DNA from: Pantoea sp. GD03673 | GTDB lineage: Bacteria > Pseudomonadota > Gammaproteobacteria > Enterobacterales > Enterobacteriaceae | Direction: 5' to 3' | Assembly: GCF_029844725.1 (NCBI RefSeq) | Contig: NZ_JAOCKJ010000015.1 | Location: 1-48,894 of the forward strand | Length of the DNA stretch: 48,894 nt | Part shown: positions 29,149 to 38,146 of the stretch, piece by piece | Numbering within the stretch: the first letter of the stretch is position 1 | Layout: every line of letters begins with the position of its first letter | Position numbers and translations under genes: made by a program | Notes under the pieces: generated by a model | Database searches by the model: none | What the model was told of the DNA's origin: nothing | Seen by the model: the letters and a program-made list of their open reading frames with translations, nothing else

Positions 29149-29417
29149 TGTCCCGAATGTCTCCAGTTTTTTCGATGAATAATAAATATATTACAGAGAT
29201 GTCATTAAGCTGTCATGCCTTCAACAGAATTAAGCAGGTAGAATCGTCCTCACTAAGCAGGCGGAACAGTCTTTATGGATCAATATCAACGGAATACAGG
29301 CACTGAGTTACGCATATTATCTTTTTTTAAGATGAAATCAGTCTGGCTTGTAAGTTCTTTAGTTGATGACATCTTTGACAGTCCGTTATTTATTCCATTA
29401 TCAACGGGAAACTTATT
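29149..29417 (+). promoter_or_regulatory. silE promoter region with TGTCAT direct repeats
   Basis: The 269-bp gap before silE holds TGTCAT at 29200-29205 and again at 29211-29216, an 11-bp period typical of OmpR-type regulator sites and made of CusR-box half-sites. It is a candidate SilR (or PcoR) site for separate silE induction, though it lies about 200 bp upstream of the gene. Confidence 0.45.
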
Positions 29418-29840
29418 ATGAAAAGTTTAATCTTCGCTTCCTCTGTCGGACTTAGCTTAATTCCTTCAGCCTGGGCGGATGGAAATATCAACATTCATGA
29501 GCATGTTAATAATGCCCAGGCGGCAGCGCATCAGCAACAGTTTTCATCCGTTCCTGAATCTGTCAGGGGGGAAGTATTACAAATGAAGAGTATGGATCAG
29601 CATGAACAGGCCCTTAATGTTCATAATTCCATGAAAAATGGTGCTTCTGATGCCCATCAGAAAATGGCGAAGAACCATCAGAAAATGTCAGATGATATGG
29701 CCGGCATGAAATCAAGTACCGCGCCATCTTTTGCAGAAATGGATGAACATGAAAGGGCCGCCGTTGCCCACGAAAATATGAGTAACGGCCAGTCAGAAGC
29801 ACACCAGTCAATGGCTGCAATACATCGCGGTATGAAGTAA
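29418..29840 (+). CDS. silE: SilE periplasmic silver-binding protein
   Basis: A 140-residue secreted protein (143 in the classic SilE) with a signal peptide ending SAWA. It is a flexible metal sponge that binds several Ag+ ions through Met and His. Repeats of the form MDEHERAAVAHENMSNG and EAHQSM recur through the mature part (MKSMDQHEQALNVHNSM, DAHQKM). It is transcribed separately from silRS and is followed by a terminator. Confidence 0.93.
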   Translation: MKSLIFASSVGLSLIPSAWADGNINIHEHVNNAQAAAHQQQFSSVPESVRGEVLQMKSMDQHEQALNVHNSMKNGASDAHQKMAKNHQKMSDDMAGMKSSTAPSFAEMDEHERAAVAHENMSNGQSEAHQSMAAIHRGMK

Positions 29841-30693
29841 AACTGACGGAAGCGGGTTGCTATATCAGTCCTTAATGTTTTTGCAGATGTAGATATTCTT
29901 ACCTTAAAGATACGATCCCTTTATTCAAAAAAGCCCCTATATGGGGCTTTTTTGCAACGCTTACAAAAAATAAACATCTTTTTTATAAGATTTAATTTTT
30001 ATTTTCCTGCTGCAATTGAAGATGTTATCGCTTTGAACTAATGGCGAGGAGTTCTGTTGAAGCTGTTTCAATCAGCTTAGTTTTTTTACATGGCTGAGTG
30101 TGATGTTTCTCAATAAATAATTTGCTTAATGTCGCTTGTTTTTTGAGTGATGCCAAATCACATTAATCAATTCCTCTGGCAATTATTTTAAATATTCACG
30201 GCTGAAGCAAGAGCACACCTTTCTGAACGGTTTAGAGTTTTTCATTATGCATAATAGCGGCGTATACGACATGAAATGTAAAAAACTGACTTACAAAATC
30301 TATAGGCTCTGATGATATCCTGTAAGCGGTTGTATATTCATTTTGATGCTTTCTACCGTTTCAACATGAGGCCTTTCAGGCTTAACCTGAAGATAAATCG
30401 CAGATTGCAGTGCAGGTTAGGGCGATTAGCTGGCAGACAAGACCTGAACCGGGTGAAAAAAGGGAAATACAGTTACACCTTACTGCACGTTGAGTAAACC
30501 GGGGGCTGCGGTAAAAAGAATGTTTAAAATATAAAAATGTAGCCCGCCACAGTCAGCGGGCCGGCTGAAATCAGCCTGAAAGAAGATTTACCGGAAATAC
30601 ATTAATGATGAGGGTAATACACAACACATCCCGGATGCAGTGGCAAGGAAGAACAGAAAACTCCGGGCGAATTTTCTGTCCACATACTATCCG
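29841..30693. other. Intergenic region between sil and pco clusters
   Basis: 853 bp with no convincing gene. It contains the silE terminator (29927-29953) and, near 30542-30576, two adjacent hairpins (GCCCGC...GCGGGC and GGCTGAAATCAGCC). A 61-codon frame at 30312-30497 lacks a ribosome-binding site and family resemblance. The left two-thirds is AT-rich. Confidence 0.4.
29927..29953. terminator. silE terminator
   Basis: AAAAAAGCCCC-TATAT-GGGGCTTTTTT, a strong stem with a T-run, 87 bp past the silE stop. Confidence 0.85.
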
Positions 30694-30924
30694 TTATTTC
30701 TCTTCCAGCATCATTTTACGGTGCATATCGATAATGCTCTGATGCGCAGCTGAGTTTGCATTATCCATGCTCTCATGCGCAAGAATGGCACGTTCATGCT
30801 CATTCATCGCAGAGACAGAAACACGGTTATCAGTGTTATCTAGTACTGTTTCAGGATGCTGCTGTGCCCATGCGGACGAAGCGGAAATCAGGATCACAAG
30901 AGGGATAAGCTTTACTTTTTTCAT
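30694..30924 (-). CDS. Short SilE/PcoE-like metal-binding protein
   Basis: A 76-residue secreted protein. The signal peptide ends SSAWA-Q. The mature part carries one full copy of the SilE/PcoE unit, MNEHERAILAHESMDNAN then AAHQSIIDMHRKMM, against several in SilE and PcoE. The frame is open to 30966, but the Met at 30924 starts a clean signal peptide. It is divergent from pcoA across a region with copper-box-like dyads, so it may be copper-induced. It probably buffers periplasmic Cu or Ag; it could also be a shortened pcoE. Confidence 0.78.
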   Translation of the reverse strand: MKKVKLIPLVILISASSAWAQQHPETVLDNTDNRVSVSAMNEHERAILAHESMDNANSAAHQSIIDMHRKMMLEEK

Positions 30925-31031
30925 GGTGGCAGTCCTTAACGTTGAATGTAAAATAAGAATAAACAATTACCGGCCGGGTTTACCTGTGGCCTTAGTGATG
31001 TTCATCGTACAGAAGAAAAAACGTTACGGCG

Positions 31032-31090
31032 AAAAATGACAGAAATGTAATTTATAAACAGTGCGTTCCAACATTACACAATTGTAATCA
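31032..31090. promoter_or_regulatory. Candidate copper boxes between pcoE-like gene and pcoA
   Basis: Two dyads lie in the divergent promoter region: AATGACA-GAA-ATGTAATT (31034-31051) and CATTACACAATTGTAATC (about 31072-31089). Both resemble the ATTACA/TGTAAT copper box recognised by PcoR/CopR or CusR. They sit about 130-190 bp upstream of pcoA. Confidence 0.5.
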
Positions 31091-31221
31091 CACAAAGTCT
31101 GTAGCTGTGGTAGCTTTCCGGTAACAAAAAACTTTTCATCCTGAACGGTAAGCACGGCTTGTGCTTCCGGAGCGGAGAGAGCCATTCTCCCGGGATAACA
31201 GAAAATTGCCGGAGTTCAGTC

Positions 31222-33063
31222 ATGCAGCTTAAAAGTTCACGACGTAATTTCATTAAAGGGATCACTGCCGCTGGCATTGTGGGCGGACTGGGCCTGCGAA
31301 CATTCGATGCATTCTCGGCGGTAAGCCTGATGCAGTCCCGCACACTTACCGGCACAGACTTTGATCTGTTTATTGGCGAGACGCCGCTAAATATCACCGG
31401 TAAAACCCGGTATGCAAAAACCATTAATGCCGGCCTGCCAGGCCCTCTGTTGCGCTGGAAAGAAGGCGATACCGTTACATTAAGAGTTAAAAATCGCCTT
31501 TCTGAACCGACATCAATTCACTGGCATGGCATTCTTCTGCCGGCGAATATGGATGGCGTACCGGGACTGAGTTTTCATGGTATTGAGCCGGACGATACCT
31601 ATGTTTACTCCTTTAAGATAAAGCAGAACGGTACATACTGGTATCACAGCCATTCCGGCCTGCAGGAGCAGGAAGGTGTCTATGGCCCGATTATTATTGA
31701 TGCAGCTGAACCAGAACCGTTTGTCTGGGACAGCGAACACATAGTCATGCTTACCGACTGGTCTGATGAAAAAGCATCAGACATTCTCGCCAAACTGAAA
31801 AAGCAGTCCGATTATTACAACTTTGCGAAACCTACCGTTTCTGACTTTTTCCGTGACGCCAGGGAAAAAGGTCTAGGCAGTACGTTGTCCGATCGGAAAA
31901 TGTGGGCGGAAATGAAGATGAATCCGACGGATCTGGCTGACGTCAGTGGTGCCACATATACCTATCTCATGAACGGGCAGGGCCCTGGAAAAAACTGGAC
32001 AGGGCTGTTCCGTAAAGGCGAGAAGGTACGCCTGCGTTTCATTAACGGTTCCGCCATGACCTACTTTGATGTGCGCATTCCGGGGTTGAAAATGACGGTC
32101 GTGGCGGCTGATGGCCAGTATGTCACGCCTGTTGCTGTTGACGAGTTCCGCATCGCTGTGGCCGAAACTTACGATGTAATCGTGGAGCCGGCTGAAGATG
32201 CCTACACTATTTTCGCGCAGTCTATGGACAGAAGCGGCTACGCTCGCGGCACGCTGGCTGTCCGTGAAGGGCTTTATGCTCCGGTACCGGCTCCCGATCC
32301 TCGCCCCTGGCTGACTATGGACGATATGGGTATGGGCGGCATGGATCATGGCAGCATGGGCGATATGGATCACAGCCAGATGCAGAGCATGAATAACGAC
32401 ACCATGACGGGCATGGATGGTAATGCTATGCAGGCTATGGATGGCTCTGGTGTCTCCGGAGCAGCAGAAAGTATGCCGGAAATGGACCATAGCGCCATGG
32501 CCGGGATGGATCACGGCAGTATGAGTGGCATGGGGGACATGCAGAAACATCCTGCATCTGAAACAGACAATCCTCTGGTTGATATGCAGGCCATGATGCC
32601 GGCGCCTAAATTAAGTGACCCGGGCATTGGTCTGCGTAATAACGGCAGAAAAGTCCTTACGTATGCCGATCTGAAAAGCACATTTGACGATCCGGACGGG
32701 CGTGAGCCATCGCGTACCATCGAGCTACATCTCACCGGACATATGGAAAAATTCGCCTGGTCATTCAACGGTATTAAATTCTCCGATTCAGAACCGGTTA
32801 CGTTGCGATATGGCGAACGCGTGCGTGTGGTGCTGGTTAACGACACGATGATGACGCACCCCATTCACCTGCATGGTATGTGGAGCGATCTGGAGGATGA
32901 GGACGGTAATTTCCTGGTACGCAAACACACTATCGATATGCCTCCGGGTACCCGCCGAAGCTATCGGGTAACTGCCGATGCACTCGGGCGGTGGGCTTAT
33001 CACTGTCATCTTCTTTTCCATATGGAAACCGGCATGTTTCGTGAAGTCCGGGTTACAGAGTGA
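31222..33063 (+). CDS. pcoA: PcoA multicopper oxidase
   Basis: A 613-residue periplasmic copper oxidase exported folded through the Tat system (SRRNFIKG at residues 6-13). The copper sites are seen as [34 protein letters not shown] and [13 protein letters not shown] long Met/His-rich segment (about residues 370-450, repeated MDHGSM/MDHSQM/MDHSAM units) should bind extra copper. The frame is open to 31159; the Met at 31222 has GGAG upstream and gives the Tat signal. It oxidises Cu(I) and leads pcoABCD. Confidence 0.94.
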   Translation: MQLKSSRRNFIKGITAAGIVGGLGLRTFDAFSAVSLMQSRTLTGTDFDLFIGETPLNITGKTRYAKTINAGLPGPLLRWKEGDTVTLRVKNRLSEPTSIHWHGILLPANMDGVPGLSFHGIEPDDTYVYSFKIKQNGTYWYHSHSGLQEQEGVYGPIIIDAAEPEPFVWDSEHIVMLTDWSDEKASDILAKLKKQSDYYNFAKPTVSDFFRDAREKGLGSTLSDRKMWAEMKMNPTDLADVSGATYTYLMNGQGPGKNWTGLFRKGEKVRLRFINGSAMTYFDVRIPGLKMTVVAADGQYVTPVAVDEFRIAVAETYDVIVEPAEDAYTIFAQSMDRSGYARGTLAVREGLYAPVPAPDPRPWLTMDDMGMGGMDHGSMGDMDHSQMQSMNNDTMTGMDGNAMQAMDGSGVSGAAESMPEMDHSAMAGMDHGSMSGMGDMQKHPASETDNPLVDMQAMMPAPKLSDPGIGLRNNGRKVLTYADLKSTFDDPDGREPSRTIELHLTGHMEKFAWSFNGIKFSDSEPVTLRYGERVRVVLVNDTMMTHPIHLHGMWSDLEDEDGNFLVRKHTIDMPPGTRRSYRVTADALGRWAYHCHLLFHMETGMFREVRVTE

Positions 33064-33097
33064 GGTAGCGATAATGTCAGTTTCAGGATGGAATGAT

Positions 33098-34051
33098 ATG
33101 ACAAAGTATTTTTCACGTTCCGCTGCAGGTTTGCTGGCCTGCACTGCGTTTGCCGGAGCGATAGTGATGCCCGCGTTTGCAGCACCTACGGGACCATCTG
33201 ACAATTTACAACAGCATGATATGTCAGGCATGGACCATTCTGCTATGCAGGGAATGGATCATGCGTCTATGGAAGGAATGACGCCTGGGACATCCGGTAT
33301 GGGGGGTATGGAATCCATGCAGCCCGCGGCGCCAGCAGAAAGCCGTACACCCATTCCGCCGGTTACGGAGGCGGACCGTAAGGCAGCATTCCCGGACGTA
33401 CATGGGCATAAGGTTCATGACAACAGCATAAATTACTTTGTGCTTGCCGATCAGCTTGAATGGCAAAAAAACAACGATCCGGGTGGCTTCAGCTGGGATG
33501 TAAGCGGCTGGGCTGGCGGGGATATCAATCGACTCTGGTTACGTAGCGAAGGTGAAACCACCCGAGGTAAAGCCGAATCCGCAGAAGTTCAGGCTTTATG
33601 GGGACATGCTCTGACACCCTGGTGGGACGTGGTTGCCGGTGCCCGGCAGGATTTCAGGCCCGGAAAACCGCAAACCTGGCTGGCTGCTGGTTTTCAGGGC
33701 ATGGCGTTGTACAACTTTGAAAGTGAGCTGACTGCGTTTGCCGGCGAGCAGGGACGGACAGCGCTCAGGCTGGAAGCCGAATACGATGTGCTGCTGACCA
33801 ATCGCCTGATCCTGCAACCTTCCTTTGAGGCGAATATTTACGGGAAAGATGATGAGGCACGGGAAACCGGTAAAGGCCTTTCCAGTACCGAACTTGCTCT
33901 TCGCCTTCGCTATGAAGTGAAAAGAGAATTTGCACCTTACGTAGGGGTTTCGTGGAGCCAGCTCTATGGCAATACTGCTGATATGGCTGCCCGTGAAGGT
34001 GAAAAAGATAACGAAGTGCGCTTCCTCCTCGGGGCTCGCATGTGGTTCTGA
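33098..34051 (+). CDS. pcoB: PcoB outer-membrane copper-resistance protein
   Basis: A 317-residue outer-membrane beta-barrel of the CopB/PcoB family. The signal peptide ends VMPAFA-AP. A Met-rich N-terminal segment follows ([20 protein letters not shown]), then the barrel domain from about residue 90, ending in the aromatic FLLGARMWF typical of outer-membrane proteins. An upstream in-frame ATG at 33074 also has a GAGG site and would add 8 residues; 33098 is preferred because it gives a normal signal peptide. It probably works with PcoA to bind or sequester copper. Confidence 0.9.
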   Translation: MTKYFSRSAAGLLACTAFAGAIVMPAFAAPTGPSDNLQQHDMSGMDHSAMQGMDHASMEGMTPGTSGMGGMESMQPAAPAESRTPIPPVTEADRKAAFPDVHGHKVHDNSINYFVLADQLEWQKNNDPGGFSWDVSGWAGGDINRLWLRSEGETTRGKAESAEVQALWGHALTPWWDVVAGARQDFRPGKPQTWLAAGFQGMALYNFESELTAFAGEQGRTALRLEAEYDVLLTNRLILQPSFEANIYGKDDEARETGKGLSSTELALRLRYEVKREFAPYVGVSWSQLYGNTADMAAREGEKDNEVRFLLGARMWF

Positions 34052-34082
34052 TGCAGTTAATTCAAACAAAACAGGTATTATT

Positions 34083-34463
34083 ATGAAACATTCATCTGCC
34101 AAATATTTCTTCGCTTTAATTGCTTCTGGCGCGGCTTTTGCTGCACAGGCGCATCCGGAACTGGCGTCTGCTGTCCCTGCTGATAAGTCTCAGATAACGG
34201 CACCGTCTAAACTGGAACTGCATTTCACCGAAAATCTGGTAACGAAATTTTCCGGCGCCCGTCTTGTAATGACCGCCATGCCGGGCATGTCTTCTCATGC
34301 GCCAATGCCGGTTGCGGCTAAAGTCTCAGCGGGCAGCGATCCGAAAACGATGATTATCACACCGGCAAAAACTCTGCCTGCAGGAACCTATAAAGTGGAA
34401 TGGCGGGCGGTATCTTCTGATACTCACCCCCGGACCGGCAACTACAGTTTCAGCGTGAAGTAA
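34083..34463 (+). CDS. pcoC: PcoC periplasmic copper carrier
   Basis: A 126-residue CopC-family protein, the same length as PcoC. The signal peptide ends FAAQA-HPEL, giving the N-terminal His that binds Cu(II). The Met-rich Cu(I) loop reads MTAMPGMSSHAPMPV. The frame is open to 33966, but the Met at 34083 is the family start. It lies between pcoB and pcoD and is thought to hand copper to PcoD. Confidence 0.93.
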   Translation: MKHSSAKYFFALIASGAAFAAQAHPELASAVPADKSQITAPSKLELHFTENLVTKFSGARLVMTAMPGMSSHAPMPVAAKVSAGSDPKTMIITPAKTLPAGTYKVEWRAVSSDTHPRTGNYSFSVK

Positions 34464-34467
34464 TACC

Positions 34468-35400
34468 ATGAACGATCAGACTTTTATTATGATCCGTTTT
34501 TTTCTTTACCTTGATCTTATGCTTCTTTTTGGCCTGCCTTTATTCGAAATTTATGGGGTAAAGGGAGTATTGAAGAAATCGGTATCGTTGTTCAGCGTCT
34601 GGTCGTTCTTTTTTACGCTCATCTCTGCTGGCATGGTTTTGTCCCTTGCAAATATGCTGCTTGTCGCTCAGGCCATGAGTGGCGTCAGTGATCCCGGCGA
34701 ACTGACTCTCCATATTATGGAGATGGTTGTCGGGGAAACTGCAGTGGGCATGAGCTGGGTTATCCGCTTCGCTGCACTGGTCATGGCGTTTATCGGGCTT
34801 GGCCTGCGGCTCAGGCATGTCGGGCTGTCACGTTATGTGCTTACCCTGTCCGGCGGTATAGCACTTGCTACACTGGCATGGGGCGGGCATGCGGCAATGA
34901 ATGACGGCATCAGCTACTATCTTCATCTTCTGAGCGATATCATTCATCTGACAGCGGCCGGGGCCTGGATCGGTGCACTGGCGGCTTTTACTCTGCTCTT
35001 ATGCATCAAAAAGGCTGAAAAGGCTGTCTATGCCAGCCAGCTGGCCGCAGCGTTGTCGGGTTTTGCCCGTGCCGGCACGATCATTGTGCTGAGCATTGTC
35101 ATCACCGCCGTGGTTAACTTCGTATTTATCGTTGAAAAGCCTCTGAGTACCCTGCCGGGCAGTGACTATGGTCTGCTGCTGCTGATAAAAACTGTTCTGT
35201 TTTTTCTGATGCTGCTGCTGGCCGCCGCCAATCGCTTCCGGCTTACACCGCGACTGGAAACGGCCCTGCTTCAGGGCCAATATAAGATGGGTATTTACCT
35301 GATGCGTAAAAGCATTATCACGGAATTTACTGTTTCGGTACTGATACTGGCAACCGTCGCCTGGCTGGGCACGCTATCGCCGGGTACCGGTATGGAATAA
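34468..35400 (+). CDS. pcoD: PcoD inner-membrane copper transporter
   Basis: A 310-residue CopD-family membrane protein with about eight membrane segments and conserved His (HLTAAGAWIGALAAF). With PcoC it is proposed to bring copper into the cytoplasm for loading of PcoA. The ATG follows the pcoC stop by 4 bp, so the two are tightly linked. Confidence 0.92.
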   Translation: MNDQTFIMIRFFLYLDLMLLFGLPLFEIYGVKGVLKKSVSLFSVWSFFFTLISAGMVLSLANMLLVAQAMSGVSDPGELTLHIMEMVVGETAVGMSWVIRFAALVMAFIGLGLRLRHVGLSRYVLTLSGGIALATLAWGGHAAMNDGISYYLHLLSDIIHLTAAGAWIGALAAFTLLLCIKKAEKAVYASQLAAALSGFARAGTIIVLSIVITAVVNFVFIVEKPLSTLPGSDYGLLLLIKTVLFFLMLLLAAANRFRLTPRLETALLQGQYKMGIYLMRKSIITEFTVSVLILATVAWLGTLSPGTGME

Positions 35401-35431
35401 CGACTAACCGTAGCCTGCAGGAAAGCTGCCC

Positions 35432-36112
35432 ATGACCACTATGCTGATCGTTGAGGATGAACTGAAAACCGGTACCTACCTGAAACAGGGGCTTCTGGAA
35501 GCGGGATATGATGTAACCCTTGTAAACGATGGGCGTCAGGGACTGGAGCATATCCTGCGACAGCATTATGATCTCATTATTCTGGATGTAATGCTGCCCT
35601 CAATGGACGGCTGGGATATTCTTCAGCAGATGCGTATGGCCCGGCACGAAGAGCCCGTGTTGTTTCTGACTGCCCGGGATAACGTCAGTGAAAAGATTAA
35701 AGGTCTCGATCTTGGCGCGGATGACTATCTGCTCAAACCCTTTGATTTTGCCGAACTCCTGGCGCGTATCCGCACCCTGCTCAGACGCAACCGTACGCAA
35801 ACGTCCGGTACGCACCGCATTGCTGATTTGGTTATGGATGTCACCCGCCGGAGTGTGAGCCGTTCCGGCAAAAAGATACATTTGTCTGCTAAAGAATTTG
35901 TGCTGCTTGAGCTACTGTTACAGCGGACCGGAGAGGTGCTGCCAAGGAGCCTGCTTTCATCTCTGGTCTGGAATATCAATTTTGAAAGCGATACCAATGT
36001 GATTGATGTAGCCGTCAGACGACTTCGCAGTAAGGTGGATGATGACTTTACACCAAAGCTTATTCACACGGTACGGGGTATCGGATATGTGCTGGAGATA
36101 CGGGAAGAGTGA
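35432..36112 (+). CDS. pcoR: PcoR response regulator
   Basis: A 226-residue OmpR-type regulator. The phospho-acceptor Asp is in LIILDVMLPSMDGWD, the conserved Lys is in YLLKPFDFAE, and the winged helix is C-terminal. It ends GIGYVLEIREE, close to known PcoR. It overlaps pcoS by 4 bp (GTGA). It should activate pcoA and probably the divergent short gene at 30694. Confidence 0.92.
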   Translation: MTTMLIVEDELKTGTYLKQGLLEAGYDVTLVNDGRQGLEHILRQHYDLIILDVMLPSMDGWDILQQMRMARHEEPVLFLTARDNVSEKIKGLDLGADDYLLKPFDFAELLARIRTLLRRNRTQTSGTHRIADLVMDVTRRSVSRSGKKIHLSAKEFVLLELLLQRTGEVLPRSLLSSLVWNINFESDTNVIDVAVRRLRSKVDDDFTPKLIHTVRGIGYVLEIREE

Positions 36113-37518
36113 AGCGTAACTGGTCCCTGACATCACGACTGAGCATAATCTTTGCCGGCGTGATGATGTCCGTCTGGCTTCTTTCGAGTGTGCTGCTTGT
36201 AGCCGCCCTCAGCAGTTATTTTCGTCATCAGGATGCCACATTGCTGACCGGAAAGCTTGAGCTTGCCACAGAGCTTCTTGAGGGCGAGGTGCACGCCGGA
36301 AAGCTCGACAGCGCATCGCTTGCACGAAAGCTTTCGGATGCCATGGTTGGTCACAGCGGACTTTATCTTTCCGTTAAAACAATTGATAACCAGATGCTGG
36401 CCGACTATTCATCTCCCGGTTTTTTGGTGCCTTATGAGCGCTTTAGCGGCGAAGCTACCCGTCCGGGTATTATGCAGACGGTGGAGGAAGACAGCAGGCG
36501 TTATAACGTTATGGTCAGAAAAATTAATGCGAAGAGCGCAGGTAAACTAAACGATGTACTGATTACGGCCGCCTATGATACCAGCCTTCATGATGAGTTT
36601 ATCGGTCAGCTTAAAAGATGGCTGGTCTGGTTTAATGTCGCTCTGATATTTATCTCCGTTTTTCTGGGATGGCTCGTCACCCGGATGGGACTCAGGCCTC
36701 TGAATGAAATAAACCGGCTTGCCTCGGCAATTACGATTAACAGCCTGAGCAAACGTCTCCCTGGCCATAATCTGCCAGCCGAACTGAAGGTAACAGTAGC
36801 TGAATTTAACAGCATGCTTGAACGGCTGGAAGATTCATTTAGTCGTCTGTCTGAGTTCTCTTCGGATATCGCGCATGAACTGCGTACCCCTGTCAGTAAT
36901 CTGATGATGCAGACTCAGGTTGCGCTGTCACGTGAACGTGATGCCGAAAGTTACCGTGAGGTGCTTTTTTCAAATCTGGAAGAGCTGAGCCGGCTCGCCA
37001 GAATGAGCAGTGATATGCTTTTCCTGGCTAAATCTGAAAACGGGCTGATGCCTCTGGAGAAACAGGACGTTTCGTTAAACGCAGAGCTGGAAGAGCTCCT
37101 CGATTTTTTTGAACCACTTGCCGGTGACAGCGGCAAAACGCTTTCTCTGCAGGGGGAGGCAGTTGTCAGAGGCGATCGCCTGATGCTGCGTCGTGCAATG
37201 AGTAATCTGATAACTAACGCCATAAAATATTCATTACCCGGATCAGCCATTAATGTGCTGGCTGAACACCACGCCGGCAGGGTTTTTATACATGTCTCTA
37301 ACCCCACAGAAAATATCAACAGGGATAGTCTGAACCGGCTTTTTGACCGTTTTTACCGGGGCGACGCTTCCCGTCAGCATAATACGGATGGTGCCGGGCT
37401 GGGGCTGTCTATCACCCGTTCTGTTTTACTGGCTCATGAGGGCGATCTGCAGGTTTCCATGAACGATAATGTAATTACGTTCACGGCAATGATGCCGGCT
37501 CCCCGGGAGGTGTTTTAA
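36109..37518 (+). CDS. pcoS: PcoS sensor histidine kinase
   Basis: A 469-residue membrane copper sensor starting at GTG 36109. Two membrane segments (about residues 13-36 and 168-190) flank a periplasmic domain. The H-box AHELRTPVSNL, the N-box SNLITNAIKYS and the G-box DGAGLGLSI follow. It is partner to PcoR. Confidence 0.92.
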   Translation: MKRNWSLTSRLSIIFAGVMMSVWLLSSVLLVAALSSYFRHQDATLLTGKLELATELLEGEVHAGKLDSASLARKLSDAMVGHSGLYLSVKTIDNQMLADYSSPGFLVPYERFSGEATRPGIMQTVEEDSRRYNVMVRKINAKSAGKLNDVLITAAYDTSLHDEFIGQLKRWLVWFNVALIFISVFLGWLVTRMGLRPLNEINRLASAITINSLSKRLPGHNLPAELKVTVAEFNSMLERLEDSFSRLSEFSSDIAHELRTPVSNLMMQTQVALSRERDAESYREVLFSNLEELSRLARMSSDMLFLAKSENGLMPLEKQDVSLNAELEELLDFFEPLAGDSGKTLSLQGEAVVRGDRLMLRRAMSNLITNAIKYSLPGSAINVLAEHHAGRVFIHVSNPTENINRDSLNRLFDRFYRGDASRQHNTDGAGLGLSITRSVLLAHEGDLQVSMNDNVITFTAMMPAPREVF

Positions 37519-37646
37519 CGTTTTACCGGCAGGTCGGCAATTTTCATGGTCTTGTACTGCCTTAGTATCAGTAATAGGTTTCCCGGCACATTAAAGGATA
37601 TCGGGAAAATCTGAAGTCTGAATCCAATACATGAAGGAGTGACGTT

Positions 37647-37997
37647 ATGAAAAAAACGCAATTTGTTTTTGCTTCACTGATTTTTGCCCTGCCGGCTGCC
37701 GTTATAGCACAGCAGCCGGATTCAAAGATGTCCCAGGATATGAATATGTCCCCGGCTTCAAAAGAGTACATGTCTGGTATGCAAAAGATGCACAGCGGCA
37801 TGATGAATGCCATGAAGGAGCAGGATGCTGACAGAGCGTTTGCCAGGGGCATGATTGAGCACCACAAAGGGGCTATTGCCATGGCCGAAACGGAACTGAA
37901 ATACGGGAAAGATCCGGAAATGAAGAAGATGGCAGAGGACATTATCAAAGCGCAAAAAGGTGAAATTGAGCATATGGAAACGTGGCTGAAAAAATAA
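37647..37997 (+). CDS. DUF305-family periplasmic protein
   Basis: A 116-residue secreted protein with a signal peptide ending AVIA-QQ and a single DUF305 domain. The conserved core is DRAFARGMIEHHKGAIAMAE, and the N-terminal part is Met-rich (MSQDMNMSP, MQKMHSGMMNAM). DUF305 proteins are repeatedly found beside copper and silver genes and are thought to bind metal through His and Met. It occupies the place of pcoE after pcoS and has a good site (AAGGAG) but its own start region 129 bp past pcoS. Function is inferred. Confidence 0.8.
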   Translation: MKKTQFVFASLIFALPAAVIAQQPDSKMSQDMNMSPASKEYMSGMQKMHSGMMNAMKEQDADRAFARGMIEHHKGAIAMAETELKYGKDPEMKKMAEDIIKAQKGEIEHMETWLKK

Positions 37998-38091
37998 TCA
38001 TCTTCCGCTTTGGGGTCTGTTAACGTAAAGCAGGTTTCTGGCGGAGGACCTCTGGGAATCTTTAATGAGAAAGTAATATAACCTGTCTGAA

Positions 38092-38137
38092 CCTTCGCCC
38101 CGGGTCCATTCAGGCAAAATGCTTCTTCGGGGCGAAA
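38092..38137. repeat. Inverted repeat downstream of the recombinase operon
   Basis: CTTCGCCCCG (38092-38101) pairs with CGGGGCGAA (38128-38136) across a 26-nt loop. It lies just past the stop of the minus-strand recombinase gene and may be a terminator or part of an element end. Confidence 0.4.
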
Positions 38138-38146
38138 CAGGGTGCC

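Noticed and set aside
30312..30497. 61-codon plus-strand frame between sil and pco.
   Set aside because: No ribosome-binding site, no neighbours in operon, no recognisable sequence.
31873..32550. 225-codon frame antisense to pcoA, rich in His.
   Set aside because: His-rich because it is the complement of the ATG-GAT-CAC repeats encoding the Met/His-rich region of PcoA.
32325..32560. Tandem-looking DNA repeats (ATGGATCAC-type) considered as a repeat array.
   Set aside because: Explained by the Met/His-rich protein repeats of PcoA.
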